DNA of 64,000 nucleotides from Phoronis australis (lineage: Eukaryota; Phoronida; Phoronidae): assembly GCA_002633005.1 (NCBI GenBank), contig NMRA01000679.1, positions 145,775-209,774 on the forward strand, read 5' to 3'. Shown here piece after piece: positions 1 to 14,600 of the stretch. The position numbers and the translations under genes were made by a program. The first letter of the stretch is position 1, and every line of letters starts with the position of its first letter. The notes under the pieces were generated by a model. That model was not told where the DNA came from and searched no databases. It saw nothing but the letters and a program-made list of their open reading frames with translations.

Positions 1-2559
1 TGTTTGGTGAAATAGGCCCAGCTGAGCAGCCTGCACGTGTTTGATGCAACACAAATTATACCAGCTGCATTATTTTTTTGAATTTGAAGGCACGACATCA
101 GACTAAACTGACAGAAGTCAGAATGCTTACGGTACAAATTCTCCAATTTGGTGAGAAATTAATTACTTACTACTCTAATCAAGGCCTGAGCTTATACCAA
201 ATTTTAGAAATAGACAATATTGGTTGTCCTAAATTCAACAAACTCAAGAGGTAAAATCAACCATGTCTAGAATTAAAGACCTAGTTACACGGTCACGTTT
301 TTAACCTCTATTAGTTGGGTAGAACAAGTTACAACGAAGCCATCAGTACCTACAGGTTAATCCTAGCGAAATCCTCACTTGTCACCAACTGGAGCCAAGT
401 AATATTCCACCATTTTTAGATTTGCCGCAAAGTCAAAAGTGAGATTCATTAAGGAACAGCTGAATAACAAGGTGGTCTATTCAACTGGGTTAAGCATGTT
501 TTACCAAAAGTAATTAACTTATGTAAACAGCATAAACACAACGAACATGCAATATCAGAATAATCAAGTAAAATTATAATACAGTAAGAATGTTCTGATA
601 ACTTGCGAAAATGATGAAAATAAATTTAGACAGGGAAAACTAAGTATTAATGAGTTTAAAGTAAATGGAAGATTTTTCATTCAGCCTGAATGATTCATAT
701 AAGCTACTACCACAGCCCGGCTGCTTGGTCGCAGACATCACTGCTCCCTAGGGCAGAGTGAAACATTAATTAGATCCGCAGACCTTGAATAACTGAAATT
801 GGTGTGACCAACATATTATACAAATTACTACGTCACTTTCCTAACACTACAATATTTTCTTGTCGTCCACATTCCACTCATATACTACAGTTTACTACAC
901 TCCCCCCATTTACGTTTTCTATCACAGAATTTTCATTTTTAGAAAACAGGTATCAACAGTAAATTTTTGTCAAATTTGAAAATATGTTTTGTCTGATAAT
1001 TGAAAATTAAAGTCAGTTTTGCAAGTGATGATTTTCTCAGCAAGTGACACATGGCAACTGCCAGTGAAACTTCCCCGGTTATCGTGTCAGGGCAACAAAA
1101 GTCAGGCAGGTGCGCATTATTGCAATTCAGGTGAGAAGTGCACTATTTTAAGATAAGAAATGTTTTAGTTCATTGAGTGAATGTTTTTTCTTTCCACTTT
1201 ACATTTTTAATGGTCAGTAAAGCCGATGATGATTTGCTGCCGATGCGCTGTCAGTAGTCACACAGCAAATGCTGGTACTTTGCATCAATTTCACAACAAT
1301 GGCAATAAGGTAAAAATACAACTGCCGCTCTAGAAAGGGTTTTCTTCTAATTCATTACCAGACCAGGTACTGTTGCTGAAATTTGACGTACCCTCGTGAT
1401 GACTCAGGGCACCTCAGTTCTCAGTAATGTTGGCTGCGGGAGATGCAACATGTTCAGTTTTAACTTATGATTGCATAAAATGTCACAAATCAAATGCAAA
1501 GAAGATATGAAATTTATACAATAGATAATCAAATTTGTAAAAAAGAACCAAAATGAGAATAAAAAACAATCAAATAAAATAACGCTTTCACGCTCACAGT
1601 GATATCAATACGTTTTCAAGGACAACATGGCCGTATTTCAGGAATCGTTCCTAAACTGATGCATGAGAAACTCGGGTCATGGAAATAGATGGGAATAGCT
1701 GATGATTATCTGACTTCGGCCGAGGTAAAATAATGTGCTCAAAAGGCTTCTTAAGTTTGGTGACAGATAAGAGGTAAACATTATACCACTTTACATATTA
1801 CTTCACTTGGTATATTCAAGTTTTTGAACTGGATTAACCCCAGGAGATAAGGACTTTAATGTCGTATGGTATAGGCTTAGTAATACACATTTCAAGTTTT
1901 ACAGTAAATATCGGTCACCCAGACTTTAGATACTGACCAAAATTGGGACTTTTTACTGTTCTCAACACGCTGACAGTTTGTGATAAGTTACTGAACTACT
2001 TGCAAAAGTGGACAATAATGGGTGATGAAATGATTCTAATCCAAATCTGAATGATGGTTAGGTGATAAGTGGTGACGAAATAATGACAAATAATATGCTG
2101 TTTGTTGCAATATATCACTGCAATGCAATTTTGGATTTATTTTACAGTTTGTTACAAAACTGATTCCAAACAATTAACTTAAATTGTCATAAAGTTTGAT
2201 ATTTGTGTACAAATGCCCTATGTTGAAGTTCTTGTACACAGAAAACTAATCCCTTTGCACTTCTTTCTGTTACACACTCAAAAGCAAAAAACTAAGACAT
2301 GACCTTTATACCAATTAACTTCTTCTGATGCATTTGGAACCATAAACCTAGGCTGCCGTAAAAAAGTACTGGTGCTGGCAGATGTCCACCATATAGCAAT
2401 GAGTGAAATTAAACCAAGATCTGTCAAGCAGTTTTTGAGATCATCAACAAAAAAGCTAAGGTACTGACGGATGGCGGACAGGCAGAATGCTGAATATATG
2501 TGACAACAATTTTTGTGGGTGCACAAAAGCGGAAAACTCGTCAATAAAAACCATTCTAC
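1..2559. other. AT-rich non-coding stretch (probably intron of the IQANK1-like gene)
   Basis: I see no convincing exon, RNA gene or mobile element here. The minus strand leaves exon 8 of the IQANK1-like gene at 2560 through a GTAGAA donor, so this should be the following intron. The C-terminal part expected for this family was not recognised before the window edge. Confidence 0.4.
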
Positions 2560-2614
2560 CTGATGCTGTCTGGTATCATATTCTTTCTGTGCCTCGTTAA
2601 TCTGCTCTTCAAGT
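2560..2614 (-). CDS. IQANK1: IQANK1-like exon 8 (last exon in window)
   Basis: This 55-nt exon has acceptor TTTCAG and donor CAG/GTAGAA. It supplies the base missing from the Lys codon of exon 7 and encodes LEEQINEAQKEYDTRQHQ, continuing the coiled coil. Confidence 0.8.
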
Positions 2615-5600
2615 CTGAAAGTGAAAGCAGTCTATTCTAACATAAACTGTCAACTGGAAAATTCACTCAACAAAGTCATCATCATTGAAGGAATACGAAT
2701 TTATGAACGCATCTGGGTGAAAAGACCATCACCCTTCTCAAAACACTGTTAAAACTAACCACGACTAACCTATTACTTTCAAAATCATGATTAAAATAAT
2801 GGCGCACTTCAATACACATCCTACAAAACAATGTAAGAGTGAGGCTTTCCAAAACAAATTGTTGAGTGACAAGTAGGGGGTTTCCTCACCAGGGACTATT
2901 CGTACAATAAGAATTATTTGATAAAAACAACGATGGGTTTAAATCGGCTTGACAGACTTCGACATTTATTAAAGCACCATCCTCAGAATCAAAAATAGAG
3001 GTCACCTTGCTAGGCCCAACAAGTAATGATACACAGGCACAGTCAGTAACATGGGAGTAATAGTAGACTAGACTAACAATGACAACCTGCTTTTTGAAAC
3101 TGGCCTTATGATGTTTTCTCACCGTAATACTTTGTACACAGACCTTGAAACATGGCGTTTGTCTCTAGTAGTTGGTACAGTAAGAGTCTGAGGGAAAAAT
3201 AGTTCGTACTTATATTTGCGTCGGAAAAAATAATTCGTACATGCTTTATGGATGGGTATGGAAATTTGTATTCTTATAAATGAACATAAATCAATAAGTT
3301 CCAATTCTAATTGGGTAAATGGAATCGGTGGTTTGCTAATCTACACTAGTACAGATCTTAAAAAGTCGTTTTTCAGACTGCCATTTTTAGAAACAGCAAA
3401 TGCGGAAATAGCAATAAGATTTTCATTTGTGGCAGTAAAAATGCCATCACAGCAGATTTTCCCAACAAAAGTTCAATTGCCCTCGGACTAGACCTTCACG
3501 AATAAATTAACAAAACTGCAGAGTAATAGTACCATGTGGTCCTGCTGTCTTATTAGAGCTGATTCTGGCGACTGTAGTGCGCATATGACCAGTGATGCAG
3601 CGCCCCATTTGGACTGCAACTATTCTCATGTGGCAACACAAATGCGTGCATGCAAGCTTCACGTATTACCGAGGTTACATCATAGAGTAAATTTATGGTT
3701 ACAGTCCCGTGACATGAGTAGAACTGCGCGCATATTAGCTGTCAAGTTCTGAGTCAGAGAGCAATTAGTTGACGAAATATTAAATGCTTGAAAAAACTAA
3801 TCTAGAACCCAATGAATTGTCAACCTAAGATTTAGTATGGCTGTCTTATCTTGAATGCCAGGCACCATTCACTTGCCGTTGCGTGAAACACACTATGCAA
3901 TGAGGATGAGAAGCGAAGGTATGAGGACAAGAGGCGGTCGTTAATCAAAAGTTATTGCAAACGCATTACTCAAAAAGTATTGCTTAATATTTAGTAGGCG
4001 GCCGAGCAAAAATAATTTGTACACGTACCTTTGTTGGTAAAAATAACTTGTAGACTAAGCGCCAATTACTCGGGTAATCGACACCCGCTGTTTGCTATAG
4101 GACTAAATTAATAACAAAATCTAACCATCAATGTGACCTGAAATTTGGAAATGCGAGTCATTTTGTATCAAGTCGCAACATGTGACTTGTACTAATTTCT
4201 AATGTACGCGAGCCCAGTTTTTGGCGGCAAATAGATTACCTGGCAAACATATTGTGAGAATCTGGCCATTATTCGGTTTATGCCAAATCAAGTGGAAAAC
4301 TAACAAAGAAAATCCCTCTTCATTGAGTTTTGTAAACATGTCGTGTGAACATGCTAGTCTCACGCTAGACTTTTAAAAGCATTAGACAAAATGACTAAAG
4401 CCTCTGAAAACTTTTTGTCATTTTCAAAAATTATTAGCCAAATAACAAATGATAAAAACAGATACACGCACCATGTTGTCACAGATCCTTTCATAAATGT
4501 ACTATAAGAAGACATTTGCCATACGAAAAAAACAAATGATCAACATTCCAAGGTCATATAGCAACACAAGTTGGAGAGGATGGGTTTCATTATGACCTAA
4601 AAAGTTTGGAAAGTGGTTCCCCTATACCCAAGTTACATACTGCATGTGTACTCAACCACATGAGCATTTAAATGATATTGACTTAGGCAGGGGCTCCCCC
4701 CTATCCCCGGGTTACGGCGGCGCTATGCCGACCACGACCAAGAAAATTTGGTCCAAAATATTAACAAAAGTTATGACTTGCAAAATAAGATGAATCTTGC
4801 AGAGCAGTGAATATAAAATTCATTAATTAAACAGTTCCCTACAATGCATTTTCTTAGTAAGCTAATATGAAACAAATAAAATAAAATCCAACTACATGAC
4901 TTTTTACACCAAGTAGTCATGATTTTTTAATTTTGAAGAAAAAATAGTTATTTCTAAGTTTTGCGCCAAATGATGCAATGGGTGGAAGACATTTGGCTAC
5001 TTCACATTCAAATGCAATGTCGCAACACAGCAGGTCAGAAGACGAGAACAATTTTGAGCGAGAACTGGGTAATTATTATGCAGACAGAGAGAAGAGTGGA
5101 TACGGGCATCGCACTAAAGTACTTGAAGAATCAGACAATGAATTCGATTTCCCATTTAGGGAACCATCGTCGACTTTGAGGCCGCATGACCTCGAGCGAC
5201 TCACTTGCACGAAATGCTACAGACATGCGAGCCACAACCAACTGAACCAATGGGTGGTCAATATTTACAAAGTACACACTTAATAATCACTGACAATGTC
5301 CACAGTAAACCTGGGTCATTCGTATTCACTATTGCCATGAGGAATGAGCATAAAATACAAAGCATAAGCCTACGTGTCGTAGCACTCGATCTGGGCCAGG
5401 GTTGAGGGCCTCAATGGCATCATTCGCCCTAGACCGGAAGCAGTTTGTTCGTTATTTATAAAATTTGCAAATTCACTTACAAGGTGGCAAGTCCTTCATC
5501 GTAACACTGTTTTGTGTGTGGTCGAAACACGATTCCTTGAAATGTGCCGAACAAGGCGAGCAGTGGCTCCCGACTGAATCGCACCTTCCACACTGACATT

Positions 5601-8600
5601 CCAGTGTCGTGTGGCGCACAAATGAATGCCATTTCTGTGCAACTTTCACATATTTAGGAATTTGAACACAGACGTTCTCAGTCAAATTGCTATTACTACA
5701 GCTTCCACAAACACATTTTCAAGGCTGTAAAAGGTCGCTCTCCACAGACTTTGCTCACAACTCCTCAGTATCACACTGGTATAAACAGTAACGGTGGAGA
5801 TGGTGTTCCACCCATTGCATACAAACTCGACAACAGAAAAGAATTTGGCTCGTTTCTAAGCAACAGGCGCACTAAAGGCTATTAAATGACTTAAGATGTA
5901 TTTAAAATTCATTTTGAGACACAGGGTCATGGTGGGAACTCTTTAAGTAGCAAAATGACATTTACTTTACATTGCTCTCTTTCGGCCACCGCTGAAATGC
6001 AAATGCATAACTTTTTCAGGGCCCTCGGTCTCGAACTTGGGGCCGAATATCGACCAAATTCGCCTTGTGAGGCCCAAAATTCCCGTCGAGGTTGGACCCA
6101 TTTGTAAGTCACACAAGTCACAATTTGAAAGAGCCTAAAATGCTACTTTTGGCTAATTGAGGCACAGCCTACGAGGGCTTGCAACAGGGGGGGGATTGCT
6201 ATTGATGGTGATCAGGAGTTAGAATTATCCCCTCACCCAAAATAAATTCCCCTTTCCTTTCTTAGACGACACAGGCACCTTTCCTCTTGTTTAATTGAGA
6301 GGCCTGTTTTTACACTTACGACATTCAACAAGCTGACTAGCTATGACAAGCGACGCTTTTAATTTAAACTACCATACTCGTTACAGCCAGGGGCGCTTAA
6401 ATTGGAATCTTAAAAACAGGGGGTGGGCAGTAAGCCGAGCATGGGCGGTTAAAATCGAAACTTTGTGAAAAGTCAGGGAGGGTGTTTACTGCACGGAGGA
6501 CCGATTTTACCCTCACGAGCTACAGTGACGTCGGATGTCAAGCACAGCAGTTCAAATACGTCGGTGGATTGAAGTAACGGATTTCCACTCCCAGAAGTGG
6601 AATAACGCACACGATACAGGGCGCTGTGATCCCGAACGTGATTGGGATATTTACATACCTCCGTCGCTGCTCGTCATCTCTCCTGTATTCCTACAGATAG
6701 GAGTGCGTTCAGTAGAGCACGTTTCTTCATAAAAAAAGCCAATCAAGCAAGATTCTGCTAGTGTGCCGCGTATTTATAAGGGAAGCACCTGATATTGTAG
6801 GTTTGCTCCCTGCTAGACACTTTGGCAACCAAAACATGTGGTAATGATTGACAGGCCTCAGTTCTTTTAAGAACATTAAAATGCTTTGAACCTAGTATGA
6901 AAAATGAAACAGTTTAAATACATTGCATATTTCTTTCTAGTGAGTTGAACAGCCCACACTGCTCTTATTCAAACCCCGTGCTCAACAATCGGAGGATACT
7001 ACTTGGGCAAAATTAGGGGTGCTAGATCGGCTGCAAAAATAATGAAGCAAAAACACACCATGTAAAGACATCAGGCAAATCAAGAGTTCAAAATAATAAT
7101 TTTTTGACCACGTGGATGTGGATAGAATGTTCGACTTGCGCTTAGTAAAAAGTTGATTTCTTGTGCTGTTGCTTTTAATTGGGCGCTTCTTATATTTTGC
7201 TTGGGCGCTTCCATTTTGGTGTCGGGAGTGAGCCATTAGAAACATGGGTTTAACCAAGGCAGGGAACAGCGAGACAAGTTGGCTAGTCACAATGACTCGT
7301 GTCAGCTTGTATTCAAAACAATGCGTCCAAAATAATGTTGGTGTGCTCGTGTTTTTTTCTTATTTCATTGCTCAGGGTGGTTATGTTTCGTGTACTGTCA
7401 CGGCACATACAAGGAATCACAGGGAGATAGAACACCGACTTCAAAATTCCTGTCAAGTACCGCTTTGCTCGTTCTTCCACAGCAATGAAATACATTCGAC
7501 AAGCGATCAGTAAATACTGACAAGAGTTCTGCGCGTGAGCCAGGGGAAATAATTGAGTCTCCCTCAATAAAGTGCATGAGAATATGGGTATTTTACCACC
7601 ATAGTAAGGCAAGGTCCCGGTTCTGCTAAAGCTGATTTGACTGTCACAGAAAGTTAAGCGAGTTGAGCACGTTTTGGAATCTTAGTTTAGTGCGACGAAC
7701 GTTCACACAAGCACACACTTTTAAGGAAGTCTCGATCTTTAAACAAGAGCAACGCAGAGCGTTGAAATGCGCCCACAATTGCACCGCATACAGTATCCTT
7801 CTAGGGTTGTTTATTGGTACCATAAAGTGGCCAGTAGAGGGCATATATGTAGTATGTTGTACTTTGCAAAATGGAAAGGCATGGTCCTTGTCTCCTCAAT
7901 AGGCTAGGGGCAAAATGTGAGTAATCTTCATAATACAAGCACATCCTATACACCAGTTGCTTAAAGCACCACAGAAACATAGAATTAAAAACAAATTAAC
8001 CAACATACGAGATTAGCACAGCATTAGAATGCCAGAAACAAATTTCTACTTGGAACTTTTCCTTCATAGTCACGAAGTAACACAAAGTACACACCTGAAG
8101 AAAATACAGAGGTCAATGTAAAATACTAAAATTGCCACTAGAGGCAAATACTAAAATTGCCACTAGAGGAATACCGGTAGTCAGAATCATCCTAAAGTCG
8201 TCATCGTCCGTTGTCAACATCACATAAATACACTTGCTAAATTTAGTAAAGATCCTGCAAACGGTTTGGGAGATACAGCCATGGGCGCAAAAAAAACAAA
8301 ACTACCACTAGGAGGTGCCACAGTAGTCCAAATCATCTGAAAATCATTGTCAGCTTTCTTCCTTATAGTAAGCACATATACGCCAATTTTCACAATCATC
8401 CTTTGAGCGGTTTGGTTGATAGAGGGGTGGACGCAAAAATACAGACTCGAAAACACCTAGATCATTACATCGCATTTACTCTGGCAAATGAACTCTAATA
8501 ACAAGCACACGCACGCTTACTCTCACACACACGCATACAAACTTCAAAACACATGTCACGTGACAGCATGTGTGTTCCTCCAGAGATTTTTCTCGTGTTG

Positions 8601-11600
8601 CGGACTACAATCTAGCGCAGATTTGGACTTAATCTGCAGAACTTAAAAATCTTAGAGACGCTATTTGGAAAACTTGAGGATTTCAGGTAATTTGTAGAGT
8701 CGAAGCTGTATTCTTATTTAAGAATTCAAGCCCTATCGACGATTGCGAGACCGTCAGCTACGCATTTGTCGGCAAGATTTCGCCCTGGGATTTCAGCACA
8801 ATTTTCTGAAAAATGATCGTAATTTAACAACGAATTTTGATAGCAATGCACCACAATTTTGTAGAAAGTAAATAATAATATTCTACATGCTTTATCTTAG
8901 CGCGTTAATGCATATAGTGTGCGTACGTTAAGTGAGTTGACACAGATCAGGTGATTGTGCAGAGGCATTATCGTCAAAATTGCTTATGTTGGCTTGGTTC
9001 TGGTAAAGCGAAAACAAGTTCTTTTTTTCACTACCAACCGCCGTGGACTACTTGGTACTGTTTCTTTGAAGGGAGATATTGTTGGGCAGTTTCCAAGATA
9101 CGTTTTCTTGCCGCCCTCAAAATGAGCGCTGCATACTTTATGCTACAAAGTCGAAAAGAATTCACTAAGTCCACCTTTGTACCAGCTATACCGATGTGTC
9201 TGACCCATGTTTAACGCAGTTCTTGGTCCTTGGGAAACAGGTAGTAACTAAATTCTTTATCTCGCTAACTGGTATTATAGCATGCCAGGCACACAACACG
9301 TATAACCTCCCTGTGGCCGGTTCGCCCCCACACTTGCCGACATACTTGTTTACCGGCTTAACCACAATGCAACATTCTGACCCATTTCCAACATGGCGGT
9401 GTTGCAACTCCGCTATTGTTAGTATAGTCTATTATATTGTTACTCCCTTGCAACTGACTGCGTCTGTGTATCATTAGTTGTTGTTGGGCAAGAAGGCCAC
9501 TGTTTTTGATTCTGAGGATGGTGTTTTAATAAATGCCAAAACATGTCAAATCAACTTAAATCCACCATTGTTTTTATCAACAAACACTGCTTCATGTTAT
9601 CATGGACTATGGATTATGTAACTGCGTCACTACACATTACAGGGAACAAGATAAAAATAGGAAATAAACCAGCACTTCAGCTGAAAACATTTTATGTGGT
9701 GGAATGCCAGTGAAGGCATTACCCTGCTCACAGCTATCAAGCATTCAATAAGAATCGGGCTTTCTTGACTCTCGAACCCCTCGTTGATACTTCATGAGAA
9801 TCCCCGATTCCCATGACAAGGAAATTAAATGCTCAGCTTACTTTTCCATTTGCGCCTCATGACCTTTCCTTTGTTCCTCCAGTATCCTTTCTTTGTTGGC
9901 CTGAATCTTCAAGAGCAAGGAGTCAGTTTGTGAGATGTCCCAGTTAGCAATAAATTCAGTTATCCCATCATTGGAAGCAATCTGGAACATACCTTTAATT
10001 TATTATACTCCAATAGAAGCCTGAATGGTAAATTCTTACCAGCTAACAGCCCATAGTTATTTCATGAGGGAAATAATGATTTGATGGCAAGAAACTGTGA
10101 AGGGCATATTGCGCTGTTCTTTAGTAAACATTCTCGTGTGGTGTGATCCACTCCACTGCATAGGGATGACTGACTTCAAGCACAATGAAAGTTGAATATT
10201 TTCATTTTCGTTTTGTGAGTTTTGTAGAGTGCATTGCTGAATATGTGGGATAAATAGGCCATTGCATATCTTGTGTCGGAAAAAATAATTCGTACAAGCT
10301 TTTTGGAACTGTAAAATTGAAATTTTCATTCTTATAAAAGAACACAAATCAATAAGCGCCAATTCTATTCAGGTGATCGGAATCCGTTATTTGCTTTACT
10401 ACGCTAGCATAGAGCTCGAAAAGTCGTTTTTCAGATCGCCATTTACGGTGACAGAAAATTTGGAAATAAACAAGATTTTCCAGTGTGTCGCCAAATGGCG
10501 GTAAAATTGTCATAACAGCGGATTTTCCCAACAAGGTTCTGTTACCCTCAGACTAGTACTACACGACTAAATTTACACAAGTGCGAAGTAAAAGTACTGT
10601 GCCGTCCCGTAATCTTGTTACAGCTGATTCTGGTGACTGTAGTGTGCAGACAACAAATGACTATGCAGTGCTCCAGTTTGATTGCAACTATTCTCACGTG
10701 GCGACGTGCACGCGTGCAATCTTCATGTGTTGCAGATGTTACATCATAAGGATTACATTTACGGCCACAGTGGTCCTGTGACATGAGTAGAACTATGTGC
10801 GTATTAGCTGTAAAGTTCTGAGTTTATAGAGCAATTAATGAGTTGTTTGACGAAATAAATGTTTGAAAAACTAATTCAGGTGTTTTTTATGGTTGGGAAT
10901 GTTTATGTTCTAGACTCCGCAACCCAATGATTTGTCAACGTAAGGTTTAGTGCGGCTGTCTTATTTCTAACGCCTGGCATGGCTAACTTCAGTTGCCATT
11001 GCGTGAAACATGCTACGTAATGAAGATGAGAATCGGAGCTAAGCGGACATGAGTCAGTCAATCAAAAATTACTGCAACGGCACTGCTCAATATCAAGTAT
11101 TTATATTTTATGACTGACTTGAGATGAGTCTAAAGAACCCGTACAGTGGAGGTCCTAGGGAAAAAATACTTCGTACAGTAGGTGGTCGAGCGAAAAATAG
11201 TTCGTATACGTATCTTTGTCCGTAAAAATAACTTGTACACAAATCGCCAATTATACGGTAATCGGTGGTAATTGGTTGCCGTGGTAAGTTAGTAACTTCT
11301 AACCAGCAATGCCTACTCAGCCAGTATGCGCTAGTTCGGTGTCTGTTGTAATCAACTCGGCACTAGATATTCGCGACCTGAAATTTGGAAATGCTTGCCG
11401 AGACTGGTCGTTTCATATCAACTCGTAACATGCGACCTGGAAATTCCCAAGAATGTGAGCTTAAGCTAGCTTTCGGCAGCAAGTAGATACCTGGCACTTG
11501 AGCAAATCTGGCCGTTATTTGGTTGTTTCCAAATCAAGTTGAACACTTGGCCCTCTTCATTGAGTAGTAAACGTGTTGCGTGAACATGGGATAACGTCTT

Positions 11601-14600
11601 TGGATAATTCAGAACCGATCTTTGATGCGTTTCATTGGATGGTGTTTTTCGGCTACTTTTGCAAATCTTTGGATGAGCTGGCAAAAATTCGGATAAATTA
11701 AAAACGCCACAGCGATGTTTCATTCACAAGTGACCAACTTACCGAATTTGTGATGAAAAAACATTTATTTTTCATGCAAGCTGTCCCGATTAGCCTATTA
11801 CAATATCCCCAACAATATCATCTCACTGCATCTTTTTTAGGCAAGACGGCAAACAAATTCTCCAGCCATATTATACTTTCTGGGGCCGAGGACACGCATA
11901 TGTATGAGTCACCTGTCACTCACATATGTTGCTGTCAATGTAATATGCACTCCAGCGATTCAAGTGTGGAAACATACACGCGCGCTACTTCAACATCGCA
12001 CATCAAACAAGAATAGCAACAGTGCTAACTGAGAGAGTATACCTGCCCCCCATTCAGTAATGTTAGGACCTCGCTAAAAAGCAAGACTGCGAGATTCTTG
12101 ACGTGAGATATTGCCGTGTATTTCAAATGAGAACACGTGACTTTGGCTAGATTTTAGCTAGGTCCTAGCGTAGGTCCTAGCGTTACTGAACGCACGCCTG
12201 CTTGACTCTGTACCAGATAAGTTTCAGCGACCCATGTTTTAATTTACTTGACAATGAACTTAGACCCCCTGTGGTTATAAAAGACCAGTTGCTTTGCAAT
12301 ATTCCCAGAACCGCATGGCTCTAAGCTTGGTATTCCAGGCCCGTAACCACCTTCTAGCTATCTTTTTTTATTCTTCTCTCCGTACAACCCACTAGCGCCA
12401 ATTTTCATTCCCCGGGTTGCCAATCGACCACGTAGATTTTTCAGGATCGATTCTATGGGAAGAATTTTGTTCCTACTGAAGCTGGCCAGTGTAGAAACAA
12501 AATTATGGCGGGTGGCTTTACAGGTAGGTGGAAATTGTATCTACACAGACAGGTCTAGGCGGAGCAGTTTGCCCTAAGAAATTGTATCATTTCTTACTAT
12601 TGTAGTCATTTAGTTTCTTATTACCGCAAACATTCATGTATAATATTCGCCTATAACACCTTTGATTTTTAGGAAATACGGTAAGCGCCTACTGCTCTAC
12701 TAAGCTAAGTTTCGAGAAATTTCAATTGAGCACTGGGGCACACAACAAGAACTGCCAATGACATTGGTAAAATCAGCTAATGCAAAACCTGGCTTGCATT
12801 TTTTATTACTTCAAGATCAAACACAAATACCCAGTAACGTACGCAGCAAATTAACCCTGTAAGGCACACTGTCATTTCCGTCGCCACGGCATCCTTGGTA
12901 ACCCGGCAAAATACATTTCCAGAAAACTAAGTCGCGGGAATTTCATCAAAATAGGGATAATTTGAACCTTTCCGGGAGGTATGAGAATTGTTCAAAATCA
13001 GAGAGCTTCCCTTCTAAATCGAATTGGGAGTGTTGGCAAAACCGCTGTCACATTTTTGTGGCCTGATATTTTCGAATAGTGTTTTATCTAGTGCACTACA
13101 GTCGGAAGATAAGTGCAACAGACAACACCGCAAAAAGCAGAGGTTCCGAAGGCGGCGTGGTTCCCTAAGTTTGCGAACATGGAAAGAAAATAAAGTGGCA
13201 AAGAGTTCAAGTATTCTATTTTGAAGTAAATCCATCACCTGGGAAAATAATTTGTTACTTGTTGTTATAATTCACATTGCCAAACCAACGTCTCTATAGG
13301 CCGTTGTTGCACTCATTGTTATCATCGATCTTCATCTCTAATAATTCGAACACTCAACTTTCTTCTCTAGTAGTTCGTATTGCCAATTTTGTCTCTATTA
13401 ATTTGTACAAGAAGCTCTCAAGGGAAAAATAGTTCGTACAATAGTGTACAAACCAATAGAGAAAACACCGTATTTACCTTATTTAGACCACTTGTAGGAC
13501 TTAAGGCAGGTTCTAGATGTGGAAAATAACAGCCACGCCAATGAAATAATCTACGTTTATCCTACAGGTGTTATGACATGGTCATGAGATACATGTTATT
13601 GAATATTCAGATTTGAAGGACCTACTTTTCCATATCAAATGTATGTGACACCGAGGAAGATTTACCAAAATCTCACTCGTACCTTGCACAACCAACACCA
13701 CACACTACTTATTAAAAGAACATGGACCAAGTTCAAGGTCTGCAATCACACAGATATTCTATGGAACAATGACAAAACATGAAATTCCAATAAAAAATTC
13801 ACAAATTATTATTTTCAAGTTTTTTTGGTCTTTGATACAAGATGTGAAACTTTCAAGTCACCAATTGATGAAATCAAAACTGATCATATTTTTGGAATAA
13901 ATAATTTAAAGTTATATGACGTCAAACTAAACTACTAAAAAAGTAACACCCTCTTCATACTTTTTAAGATAACTTCATGAAGGAATAATAAAATGAAAGC
14001 ACTCAGAGGAGCGACACTTGGCAAAATTATCTGAAAAGACGACGATGAAGATGATGACAAAGGTGACGAATGTGATGATGATGGTGGCAATGATGAACAA
14101 TATAACATTTATATGATAAACGTGGATGTCATAAATCAGTAAAAAATAGGCTACAGTCTTGTTCAATAGCAGGTAAACTAACAACAGTGCAGCAAAATCG
14201 GTCAACAAAGGTACAGCATTTTCAAAAAATCTCGAATAATTCCAAAAGTCGAAGTCCCAGCGAAAAATGGAAAATATCTTCAGAAAGCCCGTTTAAAACT
14301 CTATCTAACAGTGTAGATTTACAAAATTCCTTAAAATTTTTTGAAAATTTAAAAATTTTGCATCAATTTAAAATCCAGTCGAAAATCTCAAAAATGATAA
14401 GTCTGAGAAAAACCTGTTACAGGTCATATGAAAGAGAATACTTCAAAGAATCCACATGCAAAAATTCACATCATTTCCTCTTCCTGTTCAAAATGGCACC
14501 CCCGCCCGACTGAAAATGGGTCAAAATGCACCAGATCCACCATCTTGAAAGCAACTTCCGGTAACTCAGAACTAGATAATAACATGTTACAGGAAAGTAA

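Noticed and set aside
4961-5405. Three overlapping plus-strand ORFs of 66-101 codons
   Set aside because: No recognised domain, mixed frames and no splice context; kept only as an unassigned note.
13014-13238. ORFs on both strands at the same place
   Set aside because: No homology recognised; one must be spurious and neither has splice context.
14187-14513. 108-codon plus-strand ORF
   Set aside because: Low-complexity Lys/Ser/Phe-rich translation running into a dispersed repeat; no domain.
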